From Smittium mucronatum (Eukaryota > Kickxellomycota > Harpellomycetes > Harpellales > Legeriomycetaceae): DNA of 64,000 nt. The position numbers were made by a program, and so were the translations under genes. The DNA lies in NCBI GenBank assembly GCA_001953115.1, contig LSSL01001193.1:1-64000 (forward strand), written 5' to 3'. The notes beneath the pieces are model-generated. The model made no database searches, was not told the DNA's origin, and worked only from the letters and a program-made list of their open reading frames with translations. Of the stretch, positions 45,201-59,050 are shown in pieces. The stretch's first letter is position 1. Every line of letters starts with the position of its first letter.

Positions 45201-48200
45201 ATAAATTTGAATTATAAAAAATAATCTCACCTAAAAACGCAGATAGATTTGAATAATTTACGCACTTTTAATAAAAAGAGGATGGTATTATTGGCTCACA
45301 TATTTCTAATTTTGAATATTATATCTAATAACTTTAATAATATTTGTATTAGATCATAGTTATTTGATTTTTGATAGCTCCTTAGAAAACAAAACAGATA
45401 AATATCAAAATACATCTAAAGTGCAATATTTATTTTTTTGAAAAATATATAATTTGTTGATATCATGATATTCTAATTTAAAGTTAGAAACTAGGATGAA
45501 AAATCAGCATTATAATGTATATAATTGATTTTTTGATATATTAAAGTAAATAATTGGATAAAAATAAATTTTTTTAGATTTATTAAATCCCATCAGAAAA
45601 TTCGAAGATATCACCTAAATAATTTTGAGTATTACCAAATTTTGATTTTTTTTTTACTAAAATTAAATTTCGATGGGCTAGCAGATACAGATTAAGCTCA
45701 GATTTTTTTTCGAAACTACTTTATTAATCTTTGATTAGTTTTGCTCTTTTCATTTAACTTTAAAATCCCCACATCTCTTATTCTTTATAACAATAAACTT
45801 GATGTCTTTATATCTCAATGGATACCTCAATATGCGAAAGTTTATCAGAGCTAATTATATATCTATAAAAGTTTCAATATACCCAAGTAATCCTATATAA
45901 GTATCCCCTCATAGACTTAAAAGCATACTTAAGTATTCCAAAAAAAATAATTACTGTTATTCTTTCCCCTCTATTAAAATTATTCTGATTAATTAGAGTT
46001 TGAGTATCCAATAAATTCGAGTTAATATGAGAATTCCATGAATTTAACACTTGTAACGGCTTAATTTTTTCGTTTATCTTTTTTGGGAAAACTAGCTTGA
46101 ACTTTTTGTAAAGCCACATTAGCCTTTATACTGTATTCTGTCACATTCGTCGTGTCCAAGTACATCGTGAAATTTTTAAGGGTAAATTGCAAAAATGGTT
46201 TAACTTTTGAAAAGTTTTCCGAAAACATTCAGATTCCAAAATAATTTTAAATATAAACAAAATAAATTAACCCAGTTCCATAATTGGCAAATATAAAATA
46301 AATTTTTAGTATTAAAAGAAAAAGAAGAGTAAAAATTAGCCAAAACCCAAATTTTATTTTTTTATTTGGTTACCAATTGATTTAAAACTATTTAAGTTTC
46401 TAAAATTATTATTTTTTTTAACACAGCAAAAATTTCCCTAATTTTTACCACTATTTAACTTACACTTATTTGAGTGAAATCTGAACAAATGATACATTAA
46501 TAAAACTTATATTTTTCTTGGCTTATTTCAAAAAAAAATAGTTTTTAGATATTTTTATCTTGAATCACCCATGTTTTTTCAGTTTTGAATATTGATAATT
46601 GTCATATATTAATTTAATAAAATAGAAAAAAAGACAATTCAGTCCAAATATTTGTATATAATATAATTAGTTTATTAATTCCTCCATCCAATGACAAAAA
46701 CTTAATATTAAAGTATCTCTACATCTATTTTTATAAAAAAATTGAATTTTCATATATCAAATATCTATCTTATTAGTACCATACCCTCTTCATAACTGTA
46801 TAGTTTAAAGATAAATAAATTTTAGTGACAATTAATCCAGGATAATAAATACGATATCGTTATTTTTAAGTGTTAATAGATTTATTATCGTTGTTGTTTT
46901 TTTAAGCTCCAATGGTTTAGTTATACGCGCTTATTATCATTTAAACCCCCAAAAGAGTGAAAAAAAATTCAAAAACGCTTTGACCCCCCCCCCAATCATT
47001 AAATTATTATTTTATTAGGCCATAAAATGCTAAAATTTGAATTTTACAAATATAGTTATGCAAAAAACCTCTAAATTTAATAAATCTATTGTAACTATAA
47101 ACATAAACACTTATTTATGTACATTTTCTAAAAGCGAAAATTTCAAATAATAGAAAGATGAGAATAAAATAGCGATCGGGTTTATGCAATTTATCAGCGT
47201 ATTAAATCCCCATTTCATTCGTGGTTGGGTCGAAAATTTCTCCAAAATAATTTTTTTACAGCTATTCTAACATCATTTCTAATTTTAAATAATATATATC
47301 AAAGATAGTTACCGAATTTTTTCATAAGATATAAAATATTCTATATATTATCGAATTTATTGTTTTTATTTCTATAAATAGGCTATTTTTGCATTTTAAA
47401 CCCTTAAAACTGCATTTTAAAATATTTTAACCAGAAATTTACTCAAAAATTATGTAATAAGTTAACAGATATTTTTTTAAAACTTCAGAAATAGTAAAGA
47501 ATGTATGATTTTGGGACTTTTATAAGAAAAATAATGTTTTTATAAACTTAAATATACGTAAGCCAATTGATAGCGCAATAAATCAATGGAATTTTTTTTT
47601 AGCTAATTATTAATCTTCTTTTTTTAATACTAAAAAATTATTTTCTATTTTCCAATTATGGAACTAAGTTAGTTTATTTTGACTATTTTTGCCATTTACA
47701 CATTTTTTTAATCATTAATTTTTTGTTTTTAAAAAAAATAGCTATAATTTGATTCTATTATTATGTTCATAGAAATTTCTTGAATAGATTCTTCTGTTGA
47801 TGGTGTGATAATAGGAAACGTCTAATCTGGCATTTATTCTATCTCTCTTTTGATACAGTACCTATTTGTAGGGATTTTTTTTTAAAAAAACAATATATTT
47901 AAAAGAATTTTGAACATATAGGAATTAAAAAAATCACCTATTATGCCTTCCCGAATAAAATGTTTTTCCATTTTGGAAAACATATGTATTTCTGTTAATA
48001 AAGAATAGGGTGCAATCTATGATCAATACTATCTCTTTATTATTCCTAAATTAAATATATTGGCTTAATTTTTTATCTTCTTTAAATGTGCAAAGTTATC
48101 TATTGAGAAAAAATTGCCATGGTAATTCAGATGTTGAGTTTAAAAATTTAAAAACATATTGTCCTGAAATTTTAAAGTCCCTCACTGATTTTTCATACTT

Positions 48201-51200
48201 GAAACGGTGTCTGAAATGCGTCAAAAAATACAATTATTTTACCCCTTAGCACATTTTTAGAATTTTTAACCCTTTTTATTTCAACCTGAATTAGCTCAAT
48301 TTCATACAAACTATAAATTTATTTGAGCTCTTTATGACTAAATTCAGTTAAAAAATAAATATAATTTGCATTTTTAGATAATTCATATCGAATATCGGGT
48401 TTATTTTCATCATATATAATTAAATAATAGTTTTTTAAAGCGAATAATACATTTATTTTATTTTCATAATCTGAAGTAGCATAACTATACTTTTCTGTAT
48501 TTTCAAACAAAAATTTCATTTTTTTTTATAATTACGAATTCAAGCAGCTATCTAATTCAAAAAAATTATAACATTTATATTTTATCATTTTTTGGTTGGA
48601 TTATTAATAAATTTTAATTTTATTGAAAATATTTTATTCCCTGCTAGAAAAAACTGGTCATGTTCAATAATTTTTCGATTCAGAAATCAGATATACATAA
48701 ACATATTTCATTTCAAGTGCAAGTAAGAAATAATCAAGCAACATCGAACATGTTTGTGAGCTCTAAAATATTGTGAAAAATATCCAATATAAAGCTTAAT
48801 TTATATTAAACTTATATTAATTTATATTTGGTCATTTTTATCTAATTTACATCTCATGGAAACTACCTATAGATCCATAATATTATTTATCTTGGGTCAA
48901 AATTTCTTACTGATTTAAAGAACAGATTGATATAATGATAAGATAATTCCCAAAAAAATTTCAAGGATATTTATTCAACAATAATCAGCTTTTTAAAAAT
49001 TTATAAAATAGCTAATAAATATTTCTAAAGAAATATATTAGGCTTTTTTGTTAAATTTAGGTTAAATAGCTAAATTAATGCATTTATACCAAAACAGCCT
49101 CTTCAATTATTGAATGATTATGCATTCCTTAAATTTCTTGTTCCATAAGTTTTCAAGGTATTCAAATATTTAATATCCATGTGTAAAGACTTTAAACACA
49201 AAACTTAATATAAAAGATTATTTTCTATTTTATAAAACTATTAAGTTATTAATTAGTGCCCATTTTTTTGATTAATCAAAAATAAAATTTAATAAACGAC
49301 TTTATTAGATTTAACTCGGAAATATTAACAATTTGGATAATTCAATTTTCTAAACATACTTTATTACGATAATTTTTCTACTATGAATTACAAGTTCCGA
49401 ATACAAAGAGGCTTGATATTTATAAAAAAAGACATTAAGAAAAGCTCCTAAGTTTAGAAAATTAAATTCAGGGCACTTAATAACCAAATAAAATAAAATC
49501 TCATGATCTAGTGTAGAATTCTCAGAAAAAATCTCCATCACAAAGTCATTCATTAACAATGCTTGGGGGGGGGGGGTGATTTTATGGTTTTTCCTAGCAT
49601 TCTATTGTTGATTATAATAAAAAATTTAACCTTTTATCGAATTTTATTGATATTATAAATTATAGTAAAATAACCTTAAAAAAAGTATAAAAGGATACAA
49701 GGATGTGTTCAGCATAGATGAAGCCATGAAATCCTAAAAAAGTCCAGAGTGTATAATATATCAGTATATATATCTATTATTTTATATTTATACCTCAAAG
49801 TATAATTTTAAGAGATACAGATCGATTCTATGATAAAAAAAACGATTTTTTTAAGAAAAAAAACCAAAATATTAGAAAATTTTCATGCAAAATTCAGTGA
49901 GATAGGAAATGCACAATAAATTTATAATGTATATCGGAAAAGATTCAAATATGGGGGTTTTATTATTTTAATATAAAAGTGTATATATTAAAGCAGGTTA
50001 TTAGTCAATAAAAAAATATTGTCATTTAATATTTTGATATAGAGTGAAGTCGGATAAATTTTTAGATAAAGTTAAAGGATAAAGACGAAGGTGCAAATAT
50101 TAAGTTTACCCCATCCCTATAGATAAAAAAAAGTGACAAAATTATTTGGTTTTGGCTAAACAGCAGCCCTAATAAATATTCTTTTGACTAAAAAAGAGTT
50201 AGATAATCTTTTTTTGTTTTTTTTAAACAATGCTAACTGAGGGTTGAGAGAAAATTATATTAGTATACTCTTTTTAAGTTTCTCGGTTCACTTGAATCTA
50301 ATTACATTTTTCTAAACGTGGTTCAATTGGTGTTGTTTTAAAAGGTCATTTTTTATTTTTTTAGTAATTAAAAGTCATTTAAAGTAAATAATATTGGATA
50401 AACATGGAAGTATGATCACTAAAAAGGAATTTTACACATGTTTATATTCTTATTTCAATCATCCCAAAATTAGAAAATAAGCCTAAATACCCAATTAAAT
50501 AGGAAAAATTTCTTACAAAGCTTTATAGAATAGTAAATATTTTAGATAAAAAAATTAAAAAAAGTATAGGCACGTTTATCAATTCTATAATTAGTTTTTT
50601 GATCAAGATTAGTGTATATGTCCAACGATTAGGCGGGGAAAGTTTTAAAAAGCTCCGAATATGGAAATAAAGATTAAAAAAATATTGGACAGCTAATCAA
50701 GCTTAAACTTTAAATAAAAGCTATTATATTAGCATACAAGTAAAATTAATCATTTATAAAGATCTTACTCATTCAAAATACGGTTTAATTAAAACAATGG
50801 CTTTTACTATTTTAAAAATTCTCCCAAGAGCTTTTCTAGTTAAATCAAATCCATATTTTCCCAATAATAATTTTAGATTATTTTATTGTACTATAGCTAA
50901 ATGAAACTATTCCATTCCTAAATTGCTAATGCATTTTATTTAATCTTTATATATATATAAATATGAGTCGAATAAAATAGCTTTTATCAAATTTTTAGCA
51001 CTATAAAATGAAATATAGTGGGATGGGTGGTACTATTAAATCTAGTCCAATAAGTCTAATATTTTCCTCTAAATCGAAAATCAAAACGGCCCATTTTCGG
51101 AGCTGAATATATGGTTGGGAAATAAGTGAAAAAAAATTCTATGGTGTTCCATAATTTAATTATTTTTTTTAATGAAAATTTATTTTGGAATCACTTTAAT

Positions 51201-53880
51201 AAATCCAGAGGAGTTCTTTCATTCTCTTGTATAAAATTTTTATAACGCGTTTAATAGTATTTTTAGCTTTTATGAAAAATAAAAGGTACTTTTAGAAGCT
51301 GTAATGGATATTTTCTGAATTAAGACGTCTCCAAAGGTAAATATATTTATTTAATTAAGCTTATATTTCATTTTAGAGAATCTCGATAATTTTTTTTATA
51401 AAATTTTGAGATAATCTATGTCTTTTTTTATTATGAAGTAAAATAATATACCTGTAATTATTTTACTAACATAGTACAAAAAAACATATTTTTGTGAAGA
51501 TAATACTATTTTTCAAAATATAATCATACAAACCACCAAGGTTAATAAACATAAGGTATTTATACTTATTTTATATATGTAAGAAACTCGTTAAATTCCC
51601 ATTAATGATGACTCCATTTTTATAACTTAGACCTAGGTTTACTACGATTTGTCACCCGCAAACACCTCTTTATTATAAATACAATCTTTAAATATATCTT
51701 TAGCTTAATTTCCATGCGCATTTTCCCCATTTATAGCTTTATGCAAGATTAATTTATATAACTTTTTTATTATTGTAAATTCTCACCTTCATCAAAATTT
51801 ATATTTGGAGATTCAAAACCTTATTTTTTATCAGATCTTGTTCGAAATTTCAAATCGAGATACAGTATTTTTAATAATACTCAAATTAGACAATACTTTA
51901 TAAAAAAATTAAAATATAATTCTCTATTTATGAAAGAATTTTTTTTGTGTTTTTTGGTCTTCCTTGCTTCATGCTCCCTTCTTCTATCAATCAGAATTAT
52001 ATTTGAAATTTCCAATCTTTTTATCTCTATAGGAACTAAATAATTGCTTATGCATTTTTTTATAAGATAATCAGGGCGAGATGGGAAAAATCTTATTATT
52101 TCGATATATTCTATTATGCAAAGATGAATGAAAATTCTTCGAAAATTTCGATAATAGAATCCAAATTCTTATGAGTGTTATTTTCGAATATATTATTCAT
52201 GTATTCTAGATTTATTATTTTATTAGAATTTTCAAATAGTACATAAATTATTTTCCAAATGAATAATTGAAATATTAAAAATCAAAAAAATTGTATTTAC
52301 TTTCGCATATTTCATTGTAGTTAATGTTGCCAAAATTGGGGATGGAAAAGTCTACGGGCTCATTTAATGTTTTTTTTTGAAAAATCAAAAAACTCTATCA
52401 AGTGTATTCTATGATATTCGGTATATTTATCTTTAATGGTTCTGTTAAAATTTTTGAAGGCATATTGATTGAGAGAGAAAAATTTTAAAATTTTTCATTC
52501 CAATCGTAGTACTTCTTCAAGTATATATGATTGAATTTATTTATTTATTTATTTCTTGCAACCTATTTATATGAGACCATTTCAAAAAAAACAGATTTTT
52601 AGATAAATCAAATAAAATTTGAGTATTCATGAGCTTTATTCTGCGAATATCATGCTTCAGGTCATTTTTGTAGGGATTTTATCCTTTATTGATTATAAGC
52701 GATATTTATTCTAAAAGTGGTATCAACAATTTATCCTGCTCATAGAGCTTTCAAAAAATAATCGAATTTAGAAATAGCCCCAATAGAATCGGCTATTAGA
52801 GCTTTTGTGCTCCAATCGAGTACTTTTTTTAAAACTCACTATTAAAAATCCATAAATAGGATTTGAAATCGTAATTTATCATTACAAAAATCGCTATAGG
52901 TATGAATTTTCGATCCAATATATAAAACCAGTAAAAATAATGTGTTACCCCTCTTGAATCAGTTTAAAATTAGAGTCTATGTATAAATTAACAGACTTTG
53001 AAAATAAGTTCAATAATAGTTTTGAAGCCATAGATACCCGAAAGAGTATATTTTTCAGGAATAATCTGCTATATACGGCTCTTTTGGGCCCAATTTTTCA
53101 ATAAAAATTTTAAAAAATATTTCAGAATTTTTAGTTGAGGTTAAAAGCTTTTTATTATTTTTTATTGTGTAGTTTTTGATTGTTGAGTATACTTTTTTAA
53201 TTCGAATTTTCCATCCGCTAGAGCAAAAAAAAATTTCCTGGTTTTTTCGGTTTATGCCCTAAATTATAAAGTTTAATTATTTCATACTTCTCAAATTCTA
53301 GGTTTTCATAATTTTAATTTTCATGATTTTTTTGCCGATGAATATATCTTTATTTCGATTACATTATCTAATATCACCTTTAAATCTCCTTCACAGCATA
53401 TACTGCTAAAATTTTGCACTATTACGCTATACATAATTACATCCTGTCTTCTGTTGTAGGATACCCTCAACCTTTCAAAATTTTAGTTTTATTCAAAGTT
53501 ATAAGCCCGAATCCAGTTTTTAAATGTATGGCTCATATTTTTAGCAAATAAAATGGAAAAGATTTAATCAAAATTAAGATTTAATGATTGATATATCTAC
53601 ATATTCAGATAGGGTTGTAATCTTACAAAATTGTTATTATATAAATGTAAAAAAATCATTAAATTAAACATTCATTCAATTGGAAAAAAAAAGTTTCTGG
53701 ATGTGTTTATTGATTAAAAGTATTATATAATGGATAAATTTAAACATTAGATTTTAAAATAGAAACGAGATGGGGAGTCATGAATTGTTAGCTATTATCA
53801 AAAATTGCTTTTCTTATAGGCTCTATAGAGAACCATGATGTCTTGATTCCAGTACAAGTCCCTCTTTTTCTAGTTTTTTT
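42201..53880. other. Gene desert, A+T-rich
   Basis: About 11.7 kb without a supported gene. The few frames of 60-80 codons (for example 44369-44557, 45874-46119, 48319-48519, 49350-49559, all minus) are low in complexity or lack recognisable motifs. Long homopolymers C10 (46984-46993) and G12 (49565-49576) stand out. Confidence 0.5.
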
Positions 53881-53899
53881 TTGAGTCAGATCTTTTTTC

Positions 53900-56800
53900 C
53901 TCCTATTAAATATTCCTTCTGCTGTTGGCATATTTTTAGATAGATCTTATTCGGCTTTTGCTCTAAAGATATTCCAAATGGCTAGGCCATATATTATTTC
54001 TATGTTTGTAAATTTGGTATTCATTGGTGCTAAAAAATCATATACAACCTCATTAGTAACTCTATTGGATATCCCAGATTTAATTATTGAATTTTTGCAA
54101 TAAAGAGATATATAATATTCCACAGTTTTTTAATCTTTCTTCGGTTAAAGTTGATATGTTTAATATTTTCTTTTCTTATTTTACATACTTTTCACTCTTG
54201 TGATTCATTAAATATACTCATATTTGTATCCCAATTTTTTCACGTGTTATTAATCCGTTTTAGAAAAATGGGTATATTTGGATGTTTATTTTGGGCTCTA
54301 GGTCTATTTTATGTATTTTTCATCCAATTGGATATTGGTTCATTGTTTTATTGTTTTCCTATCAATTTCCATTTTGGTTTATTTAGTAGCTTTTTTCTGG
54401 ATATTGTGTCTATTACCCTCTTTATTGTTTTGCTATTACCTTTTTCTATTGGTTTATTTTTAATCAAGTATATATTTTCTGGAATTATAAGTTTTGGTGT
54501 TAAGTTTTTGTTAAGACAATTTTTTTTCTTGAGCGTTTTAACAGTAAAAATTATTGGTTTATTGTTTATGTTAATGGAATAAATTTATTCTGATGTATCA
54601 TTCCATATTGACTTGCATCCATCAATTAATTCTCCTAAATTGTTTATTTCATTTTTATGTAGCCAAGATAATTATTTTTTGATATTTTTTTGCATAATAT
54701 ATTATTTAAGTTGTTTTTTCCCATTAATTTTATATTTTCATAGGTCCAATCTGTCATTTTGGATATACCTATGTAATATACACGTTTGACTGTTTTTAAA
54801 ACTGACTTCCAGATTAGTGGAAATTTATTAACTTTTTTTATTTTTGAACTCTCTATTATTAAGTAAGTTGCGTTACTACATTCTAAATATATATTGGACA
54901 AAAATTGAATAATTTCTATTCCCAACTCGGTCCATAATTCGCTTCTATTTGTTATAAGTTCGTTATAAAATTTTATGAATAGAGTTTTTGATTGGGCTTC
55001 TATATTAAGTAGACCCAACACACCGTTTCTTTTAAACAATTCTAATGTATCAAGTTTTATTTGGGCCTTGTTATTGTTCCAAATAATTTTTTATAATATT
55101 TTTGGTGTTATTTATGAATTATTTATCGAATTATATTAAGTGGGCACTATATCATAGCTTTGAAAGCAAAAATGCGTCCGCCAATAATATCTTTACCTTT
55201 AAAGATATTTTTTTATTTTTACAACTGGCTATTTTATTCGAAATTCTATTTGATTTGTTTTCTTTGTTCTCTTGAACCGCTATGCCAGTGGGGTGAAATA
55301 AAATTTCCAGATATTTGAAACTAAAATTAGGTTATATAAATTTATTATATAAAAAAATATCATTTGGAGCTCCCATTTTAATTTATATTGATTTTTCCTC
55401 GTTTTTTTTCCTCGTTTGATTCTAATGAATGGATTTTAGTGCCTCGTTTATTAACCCTTCTTGATTTATGTTATTATACCCTATTAAAAAATCATCTACA
55501 TATGCTAAGAATTTTAAATTTGTATTGGATGTTGGAATGCCTTCAATTCTTTTTTCTATTAAAATCAGAAGTTTTTATATTATCATAAAGTATAATAGCG
55601 GGGATAAAAGATCCCCTTGTCTAAGACCCTGTTTTATCGAAAAAATTTTGGTTATTTAACCATTAATTATTATTGCAGTCTTTGGATTGGCGTAAATTCA
55701 TTTTATATTTTTAATCAATTTTTGGTTAAATAAGAATTTTTCTGGGTATTTAAATAGATATACCAAATCAACTCAGCCGTAGGCTGATTCTTGGTCAAGA
55801 GTTAGTAGATATCCATTAGTAAATCCGGGGTTGTTTTTACTTTTTTCAATTAATAAATATGTTGTTAGTACGTTATAAAATATGATTATTTTTTAATAAA
55901 ATCTGATTGTTTCTCATTTATTATGTTTCCAATGACATTTTGTATTCTATGTTATAATTTTGGTGTAAATAATTTCGTCTAAATTATATAGGGTAATCGT
56001 CCTGTAATTTTTAAGATTTTTAGGATCACCTTTTTTTGGTATTAAATCAATTAAAGAGCCTCCATTGGTATCATTATAGTTTTTGCATTTCAGTCGCACT
56101 ATTGAGAATTTTCTTTAAATTTGTGGTTATTATTTCGCTAAATTTTTTAATAATTCGGAGGTTAATCTATCTGGTCCCAGAGATTTGTTATCCAGAGATT
56201 CGAGAAATTTCACTAATATTTTTTCCCATTGATATCACTTTCTAGTTTCATTGATTCTAGGTTTGTGATTCTTTTTTTTTAATTTTTGGTTTAAAAATGA
56301 TTGGATATCATTACATGTTTCCCCATTTGTGTAAAAGTTATGAAAAATGGCTTTGATTTTAAATTTTTCTGATTGCATTTCTCCATTATCATCCAATAGT
56401 TGATCAATACCTTTTTTTTTCTCTTGATTTGAGAATAATAAAGAAATATTTATTTGATATCTTATTTTTCTCTGACCATTTGGAGCTGGATCTTATAACT
56501 ATTCCGCTCAATAGTTTCTTTTTAATATTTAATATTTAATATTTCATTTTCATTTTCATTTTCATTGTATTATATCTCAGTATTTTATAATTCAATAGCA
56601 ATCTACTCAATTTTTTTCTCCAATGATTCTAATATGCTATTTTTGGATTGAATTTTTCCAGTTCTTATGTAAATATGTTTGCACTTATTTTTTATTTGTT
56701 TCCATTGACTTAGAGATTCACGTTTTCGATTTAGGATTACATTGATTACATTGATTACATTGATTACATTGATTGCATTGATTACATTGGTTATTTTTTC

Positions 56801-57560
56801 ATTCCCTAAAACATTTGAATTTAATTTCCAGATATTTTTGTAATTTTCATTTTTATTCGGCCAATTAGGTATTTTGAAAGTGATAGATTTATGGTCTGAA
56901 AATTTTGTAGATCCAATTTCCGTAATTGAACATTTATTGATGGTGCTTGTCTCCAATATAATGATATAAATTCGCGTTTTATATCTACCGGAATATTAAT
57001 CCCAAGTATAGATATTTTTTCTTTTTTAACTCGCTTATTAGATTTTTTAGATTGAAATTATCCATAATTTTTTTTATTTTTACCCATTCTTAGTTTTTAG
57101 TGATGTTTTGGGGGTATCTGTCTTGTTCTTCGTCTTCTAACACGTTCATATCTTCCATTATAACGATATCTTCTTCTTTGTTATAACTGAATACAATTTT
57201 TTTCATTAAATAATTCCAGTAATATTCTTCTATATTTTCTCTTATTGTGTAAATACATGTTGAATGTTTTAATTTTTTCTTAATTAAGGTTTCGATTATT
57301 TTTATTTTTATCTTTCCTTCAAAAAATATCTAATTATGTATGATTTTTTAGTATTCATTATTAATCATTGTTACAGTATATTTTGACCATGATTCTTTCC
57401 CTTTCCAATAATTGGACCAGAAATATTTACCAGCATCTTTATAATTAATTTCCTGTAAACATATTATGTCAGATTTTGTTATTTTTTTTAAATAGGCGAA
57501 TAGTATCCATTTTTTTTATTGTCGTAAATTATTTTGACATTAAATGTCGTTATCTTTGTC
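53900..57560 (-). pseudogene. LINE ORF2 remnant: endonuclease and reverse transcriptase
   Basis: Endonuclease: Thr-Phe-Asn-Val near 57540; Asp-Ile-Ile-Cys-Leu-Gln-Glu-Ile (about 57450-57475, with the metal-binding Glu); and Phe-Ser-Asp-His-Lys-Ser (about 56880-56900), the closing SDH motif. Reverse transcriptase: Ile-Lys-Gln-Gly-Leu-Arg-Gln-Gly-Asp-Leu-Leu-Ser-Pro-Leu-Leu (about 55600-55645), then Ala-Tyr-Val-Asp-Asp-Phe-Leu-Ile (about 55478-55503), the catalytic box. A 131-codon frame (55039-54644) holds the post-RT region starting Arg-Asn-Gly-Val-Leu-Gly-Leu-Leu-Asn. Beyond it come Tyr-Gly-Leu-Ala-Ile-Trp-Asn-Ile-Phe-Arg-Ala-Lys-Ala (about 53945-53990). Catalytic residues are retained but the frame is broken many times. 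Confidence 0.8.
56738..56792 (+). repeat. 9-bp tandem repeat within LINE ORF2
   Basis: ATTACATTG is repeated about six times, with one unit carrying a G for A. On the minus strand it encodes a Val-Ile-Asn repeat in the frame between endonuclease and RT. Confidence 0.9.
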
Positions 57561-58339
57561 TCTTATTTTATTTTCATGATTAAGGTTATTCAGTGGTGGA
57601 ATTGGAAGTCAGATAGAATATTTTATCAATTATTATATCCGCACCATTTTTTTTCATAAAATTTTTTCCTGTTTTTGAAATTTGCATTTAATCTTCGATT
57701 AAGATAATTTTTGGGTTTTGAGATTCTTTTACCCCATATTATCTTTTTCGGTACTTTATTTTTTTTTATAATTTATTTCAACATTCCCATCTCTAGTTAC
57801 ACCATTTTAGACGAGGATTTTTGGTATCCTTCTGACATTCAATATGGTTTGTGTTAGTTCTTTTTATTTTGTTTAAATCTTTAACTAAGGTATTTAAGCG
57901 TTTATTCATGTTTGATTATATAGTTTTTCTAATCCTCCCAGGGTTTTCCTAATACTACTGACTTTTTTAAATTTAGGAATCAGTTTTTTAGCCGAATCAA
58001 GATAGAAATCCTGACTATTTATTCTTTATTTTGCAATATTTTAGGCAAAAAAGTCTTGGTAATTTTATTATTATTATTTCTGAGAATAATTTTGGTTTAT
58101 TTCTATTTTTTTAACTGAGTTTTTTTTTTGTATTTAGGTCTAATTTATTGGAAGACGTTAAATCATCAGCGATACACTCTTATATATCTAGTGTATCGGT
58201 TATTTTATTTTCTGTTGTATTTTTATGATTGTTTGAGTTCTCTATTTTTTGGAAAACTGATTGTATATATGAATATTTTTTTATTTGTTTTTCTTCATCA
58301 TTTTTTTGATTTTTTTCCTTTTTTGCTTTGAGTTTATAG

Positions 58340-59048
58340 AATTTATATTACCAATGATTTTCCTTTTTGTAATAATTACGTATAGGGAGTGTTCCTTTCC
58401 ACAGTAATAATACTTGTACTCCAATTATATTTAATGAATTGTGGATTTTTTCTGCATTTTTCGTTTTCAAAAATGTTTATATACTTTTTGAGGGAAAAAC
58501 ATCAATTTTTTTTGTTTTGGTGCTGTTATGTCAACAACTTCATTAATTTTAGATATTTCTTTGTATGCTTTGTTAGAAACATCACATATGCTTAATCCAC
58601 TATATGAGAGGATTTTTTTATATTCATATTCCTCAGAGCGTTTCCTGATTTCTAAGAGTTCGATTTATTCTTTCTCAAATATTATTTCAATATTTTTTGC
58701 TTTTATTGTGTCTTCTTTATTTTTAAATTTGAGGAATATATCTTTTCTTCTCTCATCAATCTCTAATCACGTTTGTTTATTTCCTAGTTGGGTTAAGATG
58801 CTTTCAACTAAATAATCAATATTTGTCTCAAACTTTTTAAATATGTATCCTAGTTTGAAAGGTGTTACTCCAAGACTGGTTATTTTTCTTGGGAGAGGAT
58901 CTATTTCCGTTAACATCACAATTATTGAGACCGGCTCATATTTTCTGAAATTATATTAAATTTTATCTTGTGGTTTTGTTTTCAGAACTGTTATAGTATC
59001 CCAACTGTTGCTACGGTTCTTTTGGATACTATTAGGTTTAGTTTCCAT
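58340..59048 (-). pseudogene. LINE ORF1-like remnant
   Basis: The ATG at 59046-59048 opens a frame that reads through several stops. It has Ile-Asp-Pro-Leu-Pro-Arg-Lys-Ile and Gly-Val-Thr-Pro-Phe-Lys near 58890-58850, then a charged, helix-prone stretch (Glu, Lys, Ile-rich, about 58760-58600). Near 58387-58425 lies Tyr-Cys-Gly-Lys-Glu-His-Ser, resembling a zinc knuckle (Cys-x2-Cys-Gly-Lys-x-Gly-His) that has lost its first Cys. In LINEs, ORF1 binds the element RNA. The assignment rests on position before ORF2 and this weak motif, so it is tentative. Confidence 0.5.
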
Positions 59049-59050
59049 CG

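Larger units (their letters stand above)
53880..59050 (-). mobile_element. LINE (non-LTR retrotransposon) with ORF1 and ORF2, decayed
   Basis: Reading the minus strand from 59048, there is an ORF1-like region with a degenerate zinc-knuckle. ORF2 follows, with an AP-type endonuclease, reverse transcriptase and a long C-terminal region ending near 53900. Stops and shifts are frequent in all parts. No target duplication or poly-A tail could be fixed in this A/T-rich context. Plus-strand frames across the interval (for example 54151-54582) are shadows of this element. Confidence 0.8.

Noticed and set aside
45874..46119. 81-codon minus-strand frame with Leu-Asn-Ser-Trp-Asn and Asn-Leu-Leu-Asp-Thr-Gln-Thr-Leu, faintly like the start of a LINE endonuclease
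   Set aside because: No following endonuclease motifs (no Leu-Gln-Glu, no Ser-Asp-His) are visible downstream, so the resemblance is not supported.
54151..54582. 143-codon plus-strand frame, Phe/Leu/Ile-rich, resembling a membrane protein
   Set aside because: It lies antisense to the LINE ORF2 C-terminal region; its hydrophobicity is the complement of Lys/Asn-rich coding sequence.
55262..55290. CTTGAACCGCTATGCCAGTGGGG, resembling the dispersed G+C-rich motif
   Set aside because: It matches only over about 20 bases with gaps and lies within LINE ORF2 coding sequence read on the other strand; likely coincidence.
58128..58815. Several plus-strand hydrophobic frames
   Set aside because: Antisense shadows of the Lys/Glu-rich LINE ORF1 region.
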